DNA of 64,000 nucleotides from Bacillus sp. MM2020_4 (GCF_011250555.1 NZ_JAANMZ010000011.1:30426-94425); one strand, 5' to 3'; shown: positions 26,970 to 35,903, counted from the first letter of the stretch. Made by a program: numbers and translations. The notes: a model not told the origin generated them from the sequence alone.

Positions 26970-27002
26970 AGACATTGGTTCAAGCCAATGCCTCTTTTTT
27001 TT
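26970..27002 (+). terminator. Terminator of the ResA-like gene
   Basis: CATTGG pairs with CCAATG around TTCAAG, extended by GAG/CTC, then seven T. Confidence 0.82.
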
Positions 27003-27102
27003 ACAAAAAATATAAACAATCAAATTTTCAAAAAGTTGTAATAATTGCAACCGTTTCCGGGCATAATAACTGTTACAATAGTTGATAAGGAAGGTGATAC
27101 CA

Positions 27103-27234
27103 ATGAGAAAACCTAGAAAACGTTCTTTTGCAGAACTAGTTTCTGAAAATAAATCACAACTTTTAAAAGATCGTGCAGCGATGGAAAAGATTGAACAACG
27201 TTTAGAAGAAAAACGCCTCGGCAAAGCCGAGTAA
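27103..27234 (+). CDS. FbpB-family small basic protein
   Basis: A 43-residue, very basic and helical protein: RKPRKRSFAELVSENK then IEQRLEEKRLGK. It resembles Bacillus FbpB, a small Fur-regulated protein thought to help the regulatory RNA FsrA during iron starvation. AAGGAAGGTGAT precedes the ATG. I could not find a convincing Fur box upstream, so iron control is unproven here. It lies between the ResA-like gene and sspN. Confidence 0.68.
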   Translation: MRKPRKRSFAELVSENKSQLLKDRAAMEKIEQRLEEKRLGKAE

Positions 27235-27302
27235 TCTAAAAAAGATTTCCAATCATCGTTTCCTTTCCTTTGGGCAAACTGTACATAAGGAGGGATAATG
27301 AC

Positions 27303-27449
27303 ATGAGTAATGAATCAGGTTATAAAACAAAACAATTTAGACCCGCACATGTGGGGACGCAGCCAAGAAAATCGGATGCGAATAAAGGAAAACAAATGCA
27401 GGATACATCTGGGGAACATGCCCAGGTAATGCAGACTAAAGGTGAATAA
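27303..27449 (+). CDS. sspN: Small acid-soluble spore protein N
   Basis: A 48-residue protein whose C-terminal half, ANKGKQMQDTSGEHAQVMQT, and middle PAHVGTQPRK match B. subtilis SspN. AAGGAGGGATAATG precedes the start. As in B. subtilis it is directly upstream of tlp, but a terminator-like hairpin lies between the two. It is a minor protein of the spore core. Confidence 0.9.
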   Translation: MSNESGYKTKQFRPAHVGTQPRKSDANKGKQMQDTSGEHAQVMQTKGE

Positions 27450-27459
27450 TTTTGGATAT

Positions 27460-27495
27460 AAGACCCATTGGCATTGCCTGCGGGTCTTTTTTGTT
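27460..27495 (+). terminator. Terminator after sspN
   Basis: AAGACCC pairs with GGGTCTT, with partial pairing in a 15-base loop, followed by TTTTTG and more T. Confidence 0.72.
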
Positions 27496-27579
27496 TTTTT
27501 ACAGAATTTTTTGTGATATTTTTTCGTCCATGTTACAAACTATATTTGTACCGAATACAACCTGAGGAGGACTTTTACC

Positions 27580-27795
27580 ATGGCCTATAACAACCAACCG
27601 AAACCGGATGATCGCAGCGATAATGCAGAAAAAATTCAATCCATGATCAAGGATACAACCGAAAATATTCAAAAAGCAGAAGAATCGATGCAATTTACCG
27701 ATAGTGAACAGCAACGTCAGCAAATTGAAGCAAAGAATCAGCGAAGAAGAGAAAGTATTGAATCCTTCCAAGCAGAACTTCAAGATGAAACCTGA
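27580..27795 (+). CDS. tlp: Small acid-soluble spore protein Tlp
   Basis: A 71-residue helical acidic protein. The segments KPDDRSDNAEKIQ, TTENIQKAEESMQF and KNQRRRESIESFQAE match Tlp of B. subtilis. The name (thioredoxin-like protein) is historical; it is a minor spore protein made in the forespore. GAGGAGG precedes the ATG. It follows sspN as in B. subtilis. Confidence 0.92.
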   Translation: MAYNNQPKPDDRSDNAEKIQSMIKDTTENIQKAEESMQFTDSEQQRQQIEAKNQRRRESIESFQAELQDET

Positions 27796-27805
27796 TCCGC
27801 TCAAC

Positions 27806-27829
27806 AAAAAGGCCCATAGGGTCTTTTTT
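27806..27829 (+). terminator. Terminator of tlp
   Basis: AAGGCCC-ATA-GGGTCTT forms a 7-bp stem (one G-T pair) followed by TTTT. Confidence 0.75.
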
Positions 27830-27902
27830 ATTTTCAAAGTAATTAGTTCGTTTAAAGACAGCCGTTGTGGTAATATAAAAAGGAATTTTCGAAAAAGAAG
27901 TG

Positions 27903-30230
27903 ATGACATTGATTCAACAAGGGAACCAGCGTCCAAAAAACGCTGAGCAAATAAAACAGTGGGAAAAGGAACTAAACGAAACCGGCATTATCCTAAATGA
28001 AAGTCAATTAATAGCAGAGATCAGCCAGGAGTCAAATCCCATTATATTATCTAAGCTGTTAACACTAGCCGCATTTTCGCGGCTTGGAAGGAACCAAGAG
28101 GATTCATTAGCAGCAGTTTGGCTTGAAAAGGCATTAAAGCTTTATCCCGAAAACCAAAAAGCCAAGGAATATCGGATTCTAGCCGAATGGAGTAAAATGG
28201 AGAATCTGCTTTCTCTGCTTACTTTTCCACCCATTCGAGAAACAGACAATCGGACTGCGAAAAAGAAAACAGCGGAGCAATTCATCGAGGTTTGCCAAAC
28301 ATTCTTGGTCGATGCAGAATTCCAGTTAAGCCATTTACAGTCCTCTATAGAATTGACTTCATCAATGGTAAATAATGATCTTTTCAAAAAATATCAAAAG
28401 CTGTCAGATTTACTTTTTTCAGCCATAGAGGAAACAAGGAGCCTGTTAAAGGCAGCGGAAGAATATGATCAATCGATTACTGGTGTTTTTCATACCTCTA
28501 CCTATTATGACGACTTGAAATTACATATGGCGAACGTAGAAGAAATCAAACAAACCTGGCAGCAGCAATTCAATGATGTGGAAAAGGTAACCCATACTGC
28601 CGAAAATGCGTTGGATCAATTAAATACTATGATTGGCATGGATGTAGTAAAAAAACGGGTCAATGATTTTTACCGGTTTTTAAAATATCAAAAGCATCGC
28701 AAGGAACTTGGTTTTCAAATTAAAGATGAATTAAGTCTTAATATGATCTTAACCGGAAATCCTGGCACAGGAAAAACGACACTCGCTAGGTTGTTAGCAA
28801 AGATTTATCATGAACTGGGCGTCTTGCCGCGTGAGGAAGTCATTGAAACAGATCGATCTCAATTAGTTGGGGCCTTTGTCGGGCAAACAGAGGAAAACGT
28901 CCGAAGGATTGTGGAACGCTCCATTGGCGGTGTGTTGTTTATTGATGAAGCCTATAGTTTAAAACGTGAGGGCCAAACAGGAAATGATTATGGCCAGACA
29001 GCGATCGATACACTTGTTTCATTAATGACTGGGAATGAATTTGGCGGGAAATTCGCCGTTTTTTTAGCAGGCTATCCGGAAGAAATGCGTACCTTCTTGG
29101 ATGCTAATCCAGGTTTAAGAAGTCGTTTTCCTCAATCGAATTTGATTCATTTGCCAAATTATTCGAATGAGGAGTTAATCCAGATTGCTGAACTGGTGGC
29201 AGCAGAGAATGATTATTTCCTCACAGAAGAAGCCAAAATCGAAATTAACCATCGACTGGATCAGGAACGAGTCGATGACACCTTTGGAAATGCAAGGACT
29301 GTCCGCAATATCGTGTTGGATGCCATATTTAAAAAAGGGGCAGACACCCTAGCATCAAACGATGACATTTTAGATTATATGCTCTTGAATAAAGAGGATT
29401 TTCAAGTAGAGACGGAGAATAGTGCAGAGTCTCCACAAGAGAAACTCAACCGTCTAATTGGTCTAGATTCGTTAAAAGAGGAAATGAAAACCCTCATTTC
29501 ATTTGTGAAAATACAGCAGTTTAGGAGAAAAAAAGGACTTCCAACAGTACCTATTCAGCTTCATTCGGTGTTTACCGGTAATCCGGGGACGGGAAAAACA
29601 ACTGTCGCAAAAATCTACGCGGAATTTTTAAAAGAATGCGGAATGTTAAAAAGGGGTCACCTCATTGTGGCGAGCAGGGCTGATTTTGTAGCGGGATATG
29701 TTGGACAAACAGCCGGAAAAACAAAGAAAAAAATTAAGGAAGCACTTGGCGGGGTTTTGTTTATTGATGAGGCTTATTCATTGCTCAGCCAAACAGCCGG
29801 GGATTTTGGCAAAGAGGTCATTGATACGCTTGTTGATGAAATGACCAAACAAAATGAAAATCTGGTGGTCGTGCTTGCCGGTTATCCAAATGAAATGGAT
29901 CAATTGCTGGAAAGCAATCCTGGGCTTCGCTCTCGGTTTAAAAAGTTCTTTCTCTTCCCGGATTACTCAACAGCAGAATTGCTCGAAATTATGTTAACCT
30001 ACGCGGAAAGCTTCCAATACCAATTAACGGAAGAGGCGAAGAATCTATTACTCCTATCCATGGGAGCAGATGTGTTCAAGGGAAACGGCCGCTTTGCTAC
30101 GAACATGGTAGATGAGATGATTCAAGCGCAAGCCTTACGTTTAATGGAATGGGAAGAGGACGAAAGCCTTTTTGAAAAATCTATGTTCCTTGAGGTAGAC
30201 GATGTGAAAAAAGCCTTAACTAAACTGTAA
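27903..30230 (+). CDS. Double AAA ATPase of the CbxX/CfqX (SpoVK-like) family
   Basis: A 775-residue cytoplasmic protein. After a helical N-terminal region of about 240 residues come two CbxX-type AAA domains. Walker A is TGNPGTGKTTLARLL (near 285) and TGNPGTGKTTVAKIY (near 558); both domains have the Walker B stretch GGVLFIDEAYSL and the arginine-finger segment NPGLRSRF. SpoVK, a mother-cell sporulation protein, has a single such domain, so this is a larger relative. Its place between tlp and the thioesterase gene suggests a sporulation role, but no partner is evident. ATG 27903 is preferred to the GTG at 27900. Confidence 0.8.
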   Translation: MTLIQQGNQRPKNAEQIKQWEKELNETGIILNESQLIAEISQESNPIILSKLLTLAAFSRLGRNQEDSLAAVWLEKALKLYPENQKAKEYRILAEWSKMENLLSLLTFPPIRETDNRTAKKKTAEQFIEVCQTFLVDAEFQLSHLQSSIELTSSMVNNDLFKKYQKLSDLLFSAIEETRSLLKAAEEYDQSITGVFHTSTYYDDLKLHMANVEEIKQTWQQQFNDVEKVTHTAENALDQLNTMIGMDVVKKRVNDFYRFLKYQKHRKELGFQIKDELSLNMILTGNPGTGKTTLARLLAKIYHELGVLPREEVIETDRSQLVGAFVGQTEENVRRIVERSIGGVLFIDEAYSLKREGQTGNDYGQTAIDTLVSLMTGNEFGGKFAVFLAGYPEEMRTFLDANPGLRSRFPQSNLIHLPNYSNEELIQIAELVAAENDYFLTEEAKIEINHRLDQERVDDTFGNARTVRNIVLDAIFKKGADTLASNDDILDYMLLNKEDFQVETENSAESPQEKLNRLIGLDSLKEEMKTLISFVKIQQFRRKKGLPTVPIQLHSVFTGNPGTGKTTVAKIYAEFLKECGMLKRGHLIVASRADFVAGYVGQTAGKTKKKIKEALGGVLFIDEAYSLLSQTAGDFGKEVIDTLVDEMTKQNENLVVVLAGYPNEMDQLLESNPGLRSRFKKFFLFPDYSTAELLEIMLTYAESFQYQLTEEAKNLLLLSMGADVFKGNGRFATNMVDEMIQAQALRLMEWEEDESLFEKSMFLEVDDVKKALTKL

Positions 30231-30258
30231 TCAAAAAGGGATGGAAAGGAACGTGGAT

Positions 30259-30687
30259 ATGGAACCATATTTTGTTTCAACAAGAGAAATTCAGCTTTAT
30301 TATGCAGATACCGATATGATGGGTGTCATTTATCATGCCAATTATTTAAAGTTTTTCGAGCTTGGTAGAACCGGGTTTATTGAGGACCTCGGCTACAGTT
30401 ATCTCTCCATGGAAGAATCCGGATACTATGCGCCAGTCTATGATATTCAGATTACATACAAAAAACCATTACGATATGGCGATCAAGCATTTGTAAAGAC
30501 TTGGGTCGAATTAAATGACGGAATAAAAACCATTTATGGCTACACCATTGTAAACGGTGAGGATGACGTGTGTGCCGTAGGGACATCCACTCACATTATT
30601 GTAAAAAAAGATAATTTCAGACCGACATCATTTAAAAAGGCTTTTCCAGAATGGTACGTAAAATACGAAGAAATCAAGAAAAAATGA
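30259..30687 (+). CDS. yneP: Acyl-CoA thioesterase, YbgC/YneP-like
   Basis: A 142-residue hotdog-fold thioesterase. The catalytic segment YYADTDMMGVIYHANYLKFFE near residues 14-34 has the Asp and the HANY motif of the 4-hydroxybenzoyl-CoA thioesterase family. I start at ATG 30259, which has AAAGGA 8 bases upstream; the frame opens at 30241. In the same position B. subtilis has yneP. It is followed by the yneQ-like gene with a short gap. Natural acyl-CoA substrate unknown. Confidence 0.85.
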   Translation: MEPYFVSTREIQLYYADTDMMGVIYHANYLKFFELGRTGFIEDLGYSYLSMEESGYYAPVYDIQITYKKPLRYGDQAFVKTWVELNDGIKTIYGYTIVNGEDDVCAVGTSTHIIVKKDNFRPTSFKKAFPEWYVKYEEIKKK

Positions 30688-30730
30688 ACACTCGGAATGC
30701 CTCCATATAAACAATGGTGAGGTGAATAGA

Positions 30731-31048
30731 ATGGCCTTTGGCATAAAACGAGATGAAATTAGGGAATGGAAAGGAAAAATTGATCACGGTGAGATCGCCT
30801 TTTTAACCCATTATTGGCTTGATGACCGCTTTCCAGGCAGTAAGACAGTAACCAAGGTGGGTTGTGGTGACCTTGAAAAATTAGCCGCTTGGGGCAAAAA
30901 ACATGGTTTAAAAAAGGAATGGATTCATCATCGAATCGATGGCTATTCCCATTTTGACTTAATCGGTGATAGACAAAAAGAAATTTTGATAAAAGAAGGT
31001 CTGCAAGAACATATTTGGAAAAACAAAACAGGCTCACTTGAGAAGTAA
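30731..31048 (+). CDS. yneQ: Conserved YneQ-like protein
   Basis: A 105-residue soluble protein rich in His and Trp: FLTHYWLDDRFPGSKTVTKVG, then LKKEWIHHRIDGYSHFDL. The His/Asp pattern could bind a metal, but I know of no function. Its position after the thioesterase and size agree with B. subtilis yneQ. ATG 30731 has GTGAGGTG upstream; a GTG at 30722 is an alternative start. Confidence 0.7.
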   Translation: MAFGIKRDEIREWKGKIDHGEIAFLTHYWLDDRFPGSKTVTKVGCGDLEKLAAWGKKHGLKKEWIHHRIDGYSHFDLIGDRQKEILIKEGLQEHIWKNKTGSLEK

Positions 31049-31064
31049 TTTTATCAAGTGAGCC
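31031..31064. terminator. Shared terminator of yneQ-like and CapA-like genes
   Basis: GGCTCACTTGA pairs perfectly with TCAAGTGAGCC over 11 bp. The minus-strand exit is T-rich, so it mainly ends the CapA-like transcript. Confidence 0.75.
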
Positions 31065-31091
31065 AGTTTCTTCGGTTGTATGAACAACCCT

Positions 31092-32246
31092 TTAATGGAG
31101 CCATTGGCTCATATGTTCTTGAATTTCTTTATATGTTGCGTCGGCATTAGAAAGTCCGTATGCTCCGGCATTTTCTAAAGGTACGATACGAAATTGATGA
31201 TATTTTTGACTTGTCACGAATGTTGGAGAAAACACAGGGTTTGAGAGCTCAATCGTGTTGCCTTTTTCTGAAACATGTTTGGTAATATCTATTGTGGCTA
31301 ACCCACCAATATCCTTATAATCCCCATATTGTGCAGATAGAAAATTCCCTAATGAATAAACCACAAATGATTTGCGGCCATCCGTCGTCGGAATCCATTT
31401 CATTGGCTGCAATACATGCGGATGGGAGCCAAAGATAATATCTACACCCTCATTAGCCAAGAAATTCGCCAAATCCTTTTGTTCATCAGTCGGGATTCGC
31501 TGATACTCCATCCCCCAATGAATACTCATCACCACAACATCTGCTGCCTTTTTAGCACGATGAATTTCATTCTTCATGATTTCTCGATCGATCAGGTTGA
31601 CAAGATAGTCTTTTCCAGTCGGAACAGAAATTCCATTTGTGCCATATGTGTATGAAAGAAAGGCAATTTTAATGCCATTCTTCGTAATGACACGCAAATC
31701 CTCTCGATCCTTCTCATCAATGAAACTCCCGACATGTGGTAAACCAATACTATCTAAATAGGCGGACTCTGACTGAATTCCTTTTTCCCCTTTATCCAAT
31801 GAATGGTTATTGGCTGTTGAAACGATATCGACTCCGGAATGGACGAGCGCACTGGCAACCTCGTGCGGACTATTGAACATGGGATACCCGGATAAACCCA
31901 ATTCTAGACCACCTAACATACTTTCTTGATTTGCCGTCAGTACATCTGGCTTCTCCAATAATGGTTTCACAGGCTCGAACATGGGATCAAAACTATATTC
32001 TGCACCATTAAAAGCGTCTACATAGACAGGACTATGGATAAGAATATCGCCAATCGCACCGAGCGTAACCTTTTCAGTCAACTCATGATTGATATTGATG
32101 GATGGGCGTGTTTTATGGTCTTTCGTTACGTATACCATGTCATCCTGTTTAGACACTTGATTTTGCTGAATAATCCAGACAGACGCCGCAGCAACAATAC
32201 AAACCAAAATAATGAATGTGGAGGAAATAATAGCTTTTTTCTTCAT
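31092..32246 (-). CDS. CapA-family metallophosphatase-fold protein, membrane-anchored
   Basis: A 384-residue protein with an N-terminal membrane segment (residues 6-26) and an extracytoplasmic PGA_cap (CapA) domain. Fold motifs are LGAIGDILIHSP (metal-binding Asp), STANNHSLDKGEKG (Asn-His) and SIHWGMEYQ with FGSHPHVLQP. CapA belongs to poly-gamma-glutamate capsule systems, but no capB or capC is adjacent, so this is a stand-alone relative that may hydrolyse a surface polymer. Divergent from the HesB-like selenoprotein gene. Confidence 0.85.
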   Translation of the reverse strand: MKKKAIISSTFIILVCIVAAASVWIIQQNQVSKQDDMVYVTKDHKTRPSININHELTEKVTLGAIGDILIHSPVYVDAFNGAEYSFDPMFEPVKPLLEKPDVLTANQESMLGGLELGLSGYPMFNSPHEVASALVHSGVDIVSTANNHSLDKGEKGIQSESAYLDSIGLPHVGSFIDEKDREDLRVITKNGIKIAFLSYTYGTNGISVPTGKDYLVNLIDREIMKNEIHRAKKAADVVVMSIHWGMEYQRIPTDEQKDLANFLANEGVDIIFGSHPHVLQPMKWIPTTDGRKSFVVYSLGNFLSAQYGDYKDIGGLATIDITKHVSEKGNTIELSNPVFSPTFVTSQKYHQFRIVPLENAGAYGLSNADATYKEIQEHMSQWLH

Positions 32247-32377
32247 TTAATCACCTTTACCCATCACGTTATCATGCAAATTATTTCTATGCTCATTGTT
32301 TATACTATATTATATTTAAGAATAACATTAAATCTATTCTTGGTGGACTAATTAAAAATGATTGGATTGTGAAAAAA

Positions 32378-32668
32378 ATGTTTCGGATTACCCCGAGTGC
32401 ATACGAAAAATTACTATACACCGTAAATAACGAGAAACAAACACCAGATGAAACACTGTTCTTACGTTTAAGTATGGGGATCGGTTGAGGTGGTCCAAAA
32501 TTAAATCTGTCTCTGGAAGAGCGGAAAATACAAGGGGATACTACGTTTGAGTTTGGTGAGCTCATTATCCTTATCCATGAAAAGGATTTTGTTTATTTTG
32601 ACCAAACTAAGCTCGATTATATTCAGGATGTAATGGGAAATAAAACATTTAAATTGTTAAAAATGTAG
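32378..32668 (+). CDS. HesB-like selenoprotein (GIGUGG motif)
   Basis: A 96-residue protein missed by normal calling because of an in-frame TGA at 32486-32488 (codon 37). With Sec the motif is SMGIG-U-GGPKLNLSL, where HesB/IscA-like proteins have a conserved Cys in GCGG contexts. The rest (FRITPSAYEKL start, FEFGELIILIHEKDFVYFDQ end) fits the HesB-like fold. The best SECIS-like hairpin of the window follows, and a terminator follows the TAG. ATG 32378 is chosen; GTG 32369 is in frame too. Its place between yneQ and plsY corresponds to the HesB-like yneR of B. subtilis. A role in iron-sulfur or redox chemistry is inferred. Confidence 0.9.
32506..32525 (+). promoter_or_regulatory. Candidate bacterial SECIS element with bulged U in the HesB-like gene
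   Basis: TCTG-(T)-CTCT, loop GGA, AGAG-CGGA: eight base pairs (one G-T) with one bulged T on the 5' side, as in the E. coli fdhF SECIS. The loop starts with GG and lies 26 bases after the TGA. Confidence 0.8.
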
Positions 32669-32671
32669 ATC

Positions 32672-32704
32672 AAAGGAGCCTCCACAGTGGACGCTCCTTT
32701 TTGC
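32672..32704 (+). terminator. Terminator of the HesB-like gene
   Basis: AAAGGAGC pairs with GCTCCTTT, with CCAC-A-GTGG inside, followed by TTTT. It begins four bases after the TAG stop. Confidence 0.82.
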
Positions 32705-32721
32705 TGTCAACAAAGAAAATT

Positions 32722-32895
32722 TTATTCTTCCATTTCGAAAAAAAATTCAATTAATTCATCAAAATTATTCGTTGTTTTTATCGGAAAGCTGTCAGTCATT
32801 TCTCCGTTCCTGGTAAACTCAACAATAAATTCATTTACATCTGGGTTATTCGAAACAACGGTTGAAAAAATAAGATCCTGTTCCACCTCTTGCAT
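32722..32895 (-). CDS. Small acidic hypothetical protein
   Basis: A 57-residue protein, strongly acidic at its C-terminus (ELIEFFFEMEE). GGAGGG is 6 bases before the ATG at 32895, which decides this start over one 33 bases upstream. No known family recognised; the alternating pattern IFSTVV, EFIVEFTRNG suggests a small beta-alpha protein. It faces the HesB-like gene's terminator. Confidence 0.55.
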   Translation of the reverse strand: MQEVEQDLIFSTVVSNNPDVNEFIVEFTRNGEMTDSFPIKTTNNFDELIEFFFEMEE

Positions 32896-33051
32896 CAAAA
32901 TCCCTCCACTCTTGTAGTTTCCATCCATACTTATATACTACAGAAGATATAGATGAATGACCGGAGTGATTCTGAATTTTTTATGAAAAATAAAAAAGAA
33001 CCGTTTAAGGTCCATTAATAAAATAATAAAAAGTAATTAAACTTTGAGAAA

Positions 33052-33202
33052 TGTCTAGCTCCAGCTCCCTAGCGGCTAGTGTCCTTCACTCTCCGCCCTA
33101 CGATAAGTCAACATCGAATCGCCTTCCGGCTCTTCGTGTTTCCTTTATCTCAGTTGGATCGCTCCAGGCCATACGCCGCTGACCAGGGCGCTTGCGCTTT
33201 TC
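33052..33202. repeat. Dispersed Bacillus-type GC-rich intergenic repeat
   Basis: About 150 bp, clearly richer in GC than its surroundings. It contains TGTCTAGCTCCAGC, ACGATAAGTCAACATCGAA, CGCCTTCCGGCTCTTCGTG, TTTCCTTTATCTCAGTTGG and ends in GGCGCTTGCGCTTTTC. These strings resemble a family of interspersed repeats I know from Bacillus genomes. It abuts the plsY stop codon and can fold extensively, so it may act in 3'-end processing. Only one full copy is in this window. Confidence 0.6.
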
Positions 33203-33802
33203 TTACAGCCATTTGATTTTGGGCTCTGTTTTGTCAATGATTCTTTTTATATTTGCCCGATGTCTGTAAATGACAAAGGATGCCAGTAAAAACACGACGA
33301 TCAACAAGGGGATGTCCCATTTTTGCACAAATCCTTCCATGACTGCAAATAATATAGCGATAATTCCGGCAATCATCGATGACAAGGAAACATATTTTGT
33401 TATGTACAAACTAATAAAGAATGCGACTAATACGGTTAAGAACAAATAGGGTGCTGCAAACAATAGAACTCCACCAGAAGTAGCGACGGCTTTCCCGCCA
33501 CGAAATCCAGCGAATAGAGGGTAAGTATGTCCCAAAACAGCAAACACACCAGCCAATAATGGGTTCATATCAATCGATAAGAGAACAGGTAACGATGCCG
33601 CTAACGTTCCTTTTAGAATATCAGCAATCGTAACGACTAAACCAGCTTTCACACCAAGTGTTCGAAAGGTATTGGTTCCCCCTAAATTTCCGCTCCCATG
33701 CTCACGAATATCTGTTTTGTAAAAAACCTTACCGATAATCAAACCGGATGGAATCGAACCAAGCAAATAAGCCAGGATCAAAACTAAAATAATTTGAACC
33801 AT
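33203..33802 (-). CDS. plsY: Acyl-phosphate:glycerol-3-phosphate acyltransferase
   Basis: A 199-residue membrane enzyme with five to six helices that makes lysophosphatidic acid, the first step of phospholipid synthesis. PlsY motifs: [13 protein letters not shown] near the N-terminus, [15 protein letters not shown], and [19 protein letters not shown]. Length fits B. subtilis PlsY. It is a single minus-strand gene upstream of the GH18 gene, and the dispersed repeat lies at its 3' end. Same neighbourhood as in B. subtilis (yneS). Confidence 0.93.
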   Translation of the reverse strand: MVQIILVLILAYLLGSIPSGLIIGKVFYKTDIREHGSGNLGGTNTFRTLGVKAGLVVTIADILKGTLAASLPVLLSIDMNPLLAGVFAVLGHTYPLFAGFRGGKAVATSGGVLLFAAPYLFLTVLVAFFISLYITKYVSLSSMIAGIIAILFAVMEGFVQKWDIPLLIVVFLLASFVIYRHRANIKRIIDKTEPKIKWL

Positions 33803-33971
33803 TCATACTATCTCCTTCAATAAAAGTTCGAGTCCTTCTATTTTACCATGGAATTTCGAAAAAACACTATTGCTTTCTTGAATAACTAAAAGAATTAGCA
33901 TTTTAGCCTGGAAAAAACCTTCTCATTTCTAAAAAGATATCTTAGGATAGAGGTAAGGAGGATTTTGAAAC

Positions 33972-35711
33972 ATGGCGCGTATTGAATATCATTACACAAA
34001 TAAACTATCTATGAAATGGATCTTTGGAGGGTTAATTTGCGCATTCCTACTCATTTTTTCTTCCATTTTCCTATTCTTCTATCCTTTTGCCTCAACGGAT
34101 AAAAAAACGTATTTCCGTGGTGAACATCCTATAGTATTCCACAGGGAGCAGCTGGGAAATGCCTTACTCGAAGGAAATACCTGGTTTGTTCCCCTTTCAT
34201 TTTTGAAGGAAAACATCGACAACACCATAATGTATGATGAAAAATCAAATTCAGTCATCCTAACAACAAGTGATAAAGTGGTTCAAATGCCGACCAATTC
34301 TCTCACCTATTTTGTCAATCAAAAGGAAGTTAACTTACAACTTTCACCCATTATTACCAAGGAGGGAAAAACATACGTTGCCCTTGAACCGATCCTGTCT
34401 TTTTACCCGATCCAATATAAAAAAATGCCTGAAACCGGGGCTATTTGGATTCAACAGGATGGCGAGAAATTTATGAAGGGTATATTGACAGAAAAAGATA
34501 TGAATCAAGAGAAACTTAGGCTCCGAACAGAACCTTCGTTCCGGTCCCCCTATGTAGCCGAAATGGCTAACAACGAAGCCGTTACCATTGAGGGCGAAAA
34601 GGACGATTTTTATCTTGTCAGAAAAGCGAATGGGATCAGCGGTTATGTAAAAAAGGAGTATGTTCAAACGAAAGAGACTGTAACGATCGAGATTATACGG
34701 CAGAACCAGACGTTTTCAATGCCAGAGATTAATGGCCCTGTAAAATTAACCTGGGAGGCTGTTTATTCCAAAAATCCTGATGCTTCTAAAATCCCAGACA
34801 TGGCTGGTGTAAATGTCGTTTCGCCTACATGGTTCTCCCTTGCTGCTGGTGACGGATCAGTCAAAAACCTTGCTTCGCTTGACTACAGCAACTGGGCACA
34901 CGGAAAGGGATATCAAGTATGGGGGGTGTTTTCAAATTCATTTGACCCTGTGCTAACACACGAGGCCATGAAAGATTTTGAAACACGGCAAGCGATCATC
35001 CGGCAATTGCTTCATTTCAGTCAGATGTACCAGTTGCAAGGAATTAATTTTGATATCGAAAATGTGAATCAAGAAGATGGGCCGCTTGTGACTCAATTCA
35101 TGAGGGAGGCAGCACCATACCTGCATGAAGCCGGATTAATTGTATCAATGGATATTACGTTTGCAGCGGGCAGTAACAACAACTGGTCTTCATTTTACGA
35201 ACGTGAAAAGCTGGCTAAAATCGCCGATTTCCTTGTCGTCATGGCGTATGATGAACATACGGGTGCCGCGTCGGGTGCAGGAAGTGTGGCTAGTTTACCA
35301 TGGGTGGAAAGAAACCTTGATACCTTGCTAAAAGAGGTACCCAATGAGAAATTAATCCTTGGGGTCCCGTTGTATGCAAGACTATGGAAGGAACAAACAA
35401 ATACAGATGGCACTACTGAAGTAACTGCACAGGCACTATCAATGGATAAGGTGAAAGCATGGATTGCTGAGAAAGGAATACAGCCAACGTATGATGAGGA
35501 AAGTGGTCAAAACTACGCAGAATATGCTTCTGCAGAAGAAAATGCCCTCTATAAAATTTGGATAGAAGATGAATTATCTTTGAAGAAACGAGCTGATTTA
35601 GCGAGTAACTATCAGTTGGCCGGAGTTGGGACATGGTCTAGGGTTTTCGGCGACATCACCGCATGGACGGCCTTAAATCTACATGCTGACAATGCCGTAA
35701 CACAAAAATAA
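33972..35711 (+). CDS. Membrane-anchored GH18 glycosidase with SH3-type domain
   Basis: A 579-residue protein. Residues 14-38 are a membrane anchor; residues about 45-160 resemble the copper amine oxidase N-terminal-like domain used for wall binding; an SH3-like region follows (LRLRTEPSFRSPYVAEM, about 175-235); then a glycoside hydrolase family 18 barrel from about 255. The catalytic segment is GINFDIENVNQEDG, where the family has DxxDxDxE; the final acidic residue is kept in DIEN. Likely acts on peptidoglycan or spore cortex, as YaaH/YdhD relatives do. AAGGAGG precedes the ATG. Confidence 0.82.
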   Translation: MARIEYHYTNKLSMKWIFGGLICAFLLIFSSIFLFFYPFASTDKKTYFRGEHPIVFHREQLGNALLEGNTWFVPLSFLKENIDNTIMYDEKSNSVILTTSDKVVQMPTNSLTYFVNQKEVNLQLSPIITKEGKTYVALEPILSFYPIQYKKMPETGAIWIQQDGEKFMKGILTEKDMNQEKLRLRTEPSFRSPYVAEMANNEAVTIEGEKDDFYLVRKANGISGYVKKEYVQTKETVTIEIIRQNQTFSMPEINGPVKLTWEAVYSKNPDASKIPDMAGVNVVSPTWFSLAAGDGSVKNLASLDYSNWAHGKGYQVWGVFSNSFDPVLTHEAMKDFETRQAIIRQLLHFSQMYQLQGINFDIENVNQEDGPLVTQFMREAAPYLHEAGLIVSMDITFAAGSNNNWSSFYEREKLAKIADFLVVMAYDEHTGAASGAGSVASLPWVERNLDTLLKEVPNEKLILGVPLYARLWKEQTNTDGTTEVTAQALSMDKVKAWIAEKGIQPTYDEESGQNYAEYASAEENALYKIWIEDELSLKKRADLASNYQLAGVGTWSRVFGDITAWTALNLHADNAVTQK

Positions 35712-35760
35712 AGGAAATAATAAAGGATTCTTACACAGATCCTTTATTATTTCCTTTTTA
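35711..35760 (+). terminator. Terminator of the GH18 gene
   Basis: A perfect 18-bp stem from AAGGAAATAATAAAGGAT with its complement around a 10-base loop, then TTT. Confidence 0.9.
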
Positions 35761-35903
35761 CATTTATTAAATCGTCAAAAGTAAGGACAATTAAAGTCGA
35801 TTTTATTACAAAAGTATGGAGAATTTTCAAACCATTTGTTAATTCGTTGAAAGCTGTGTATGGAGCCCCTATAATTTAGATAAAATCAAATAAACAAGCA
35901 AAA

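Noticed and set aside
27035..27102. Fur box in front of the FbpB-like gene
   Set aside because: No 7-1-7 or GATAAT-type dyad of adequate match is present.
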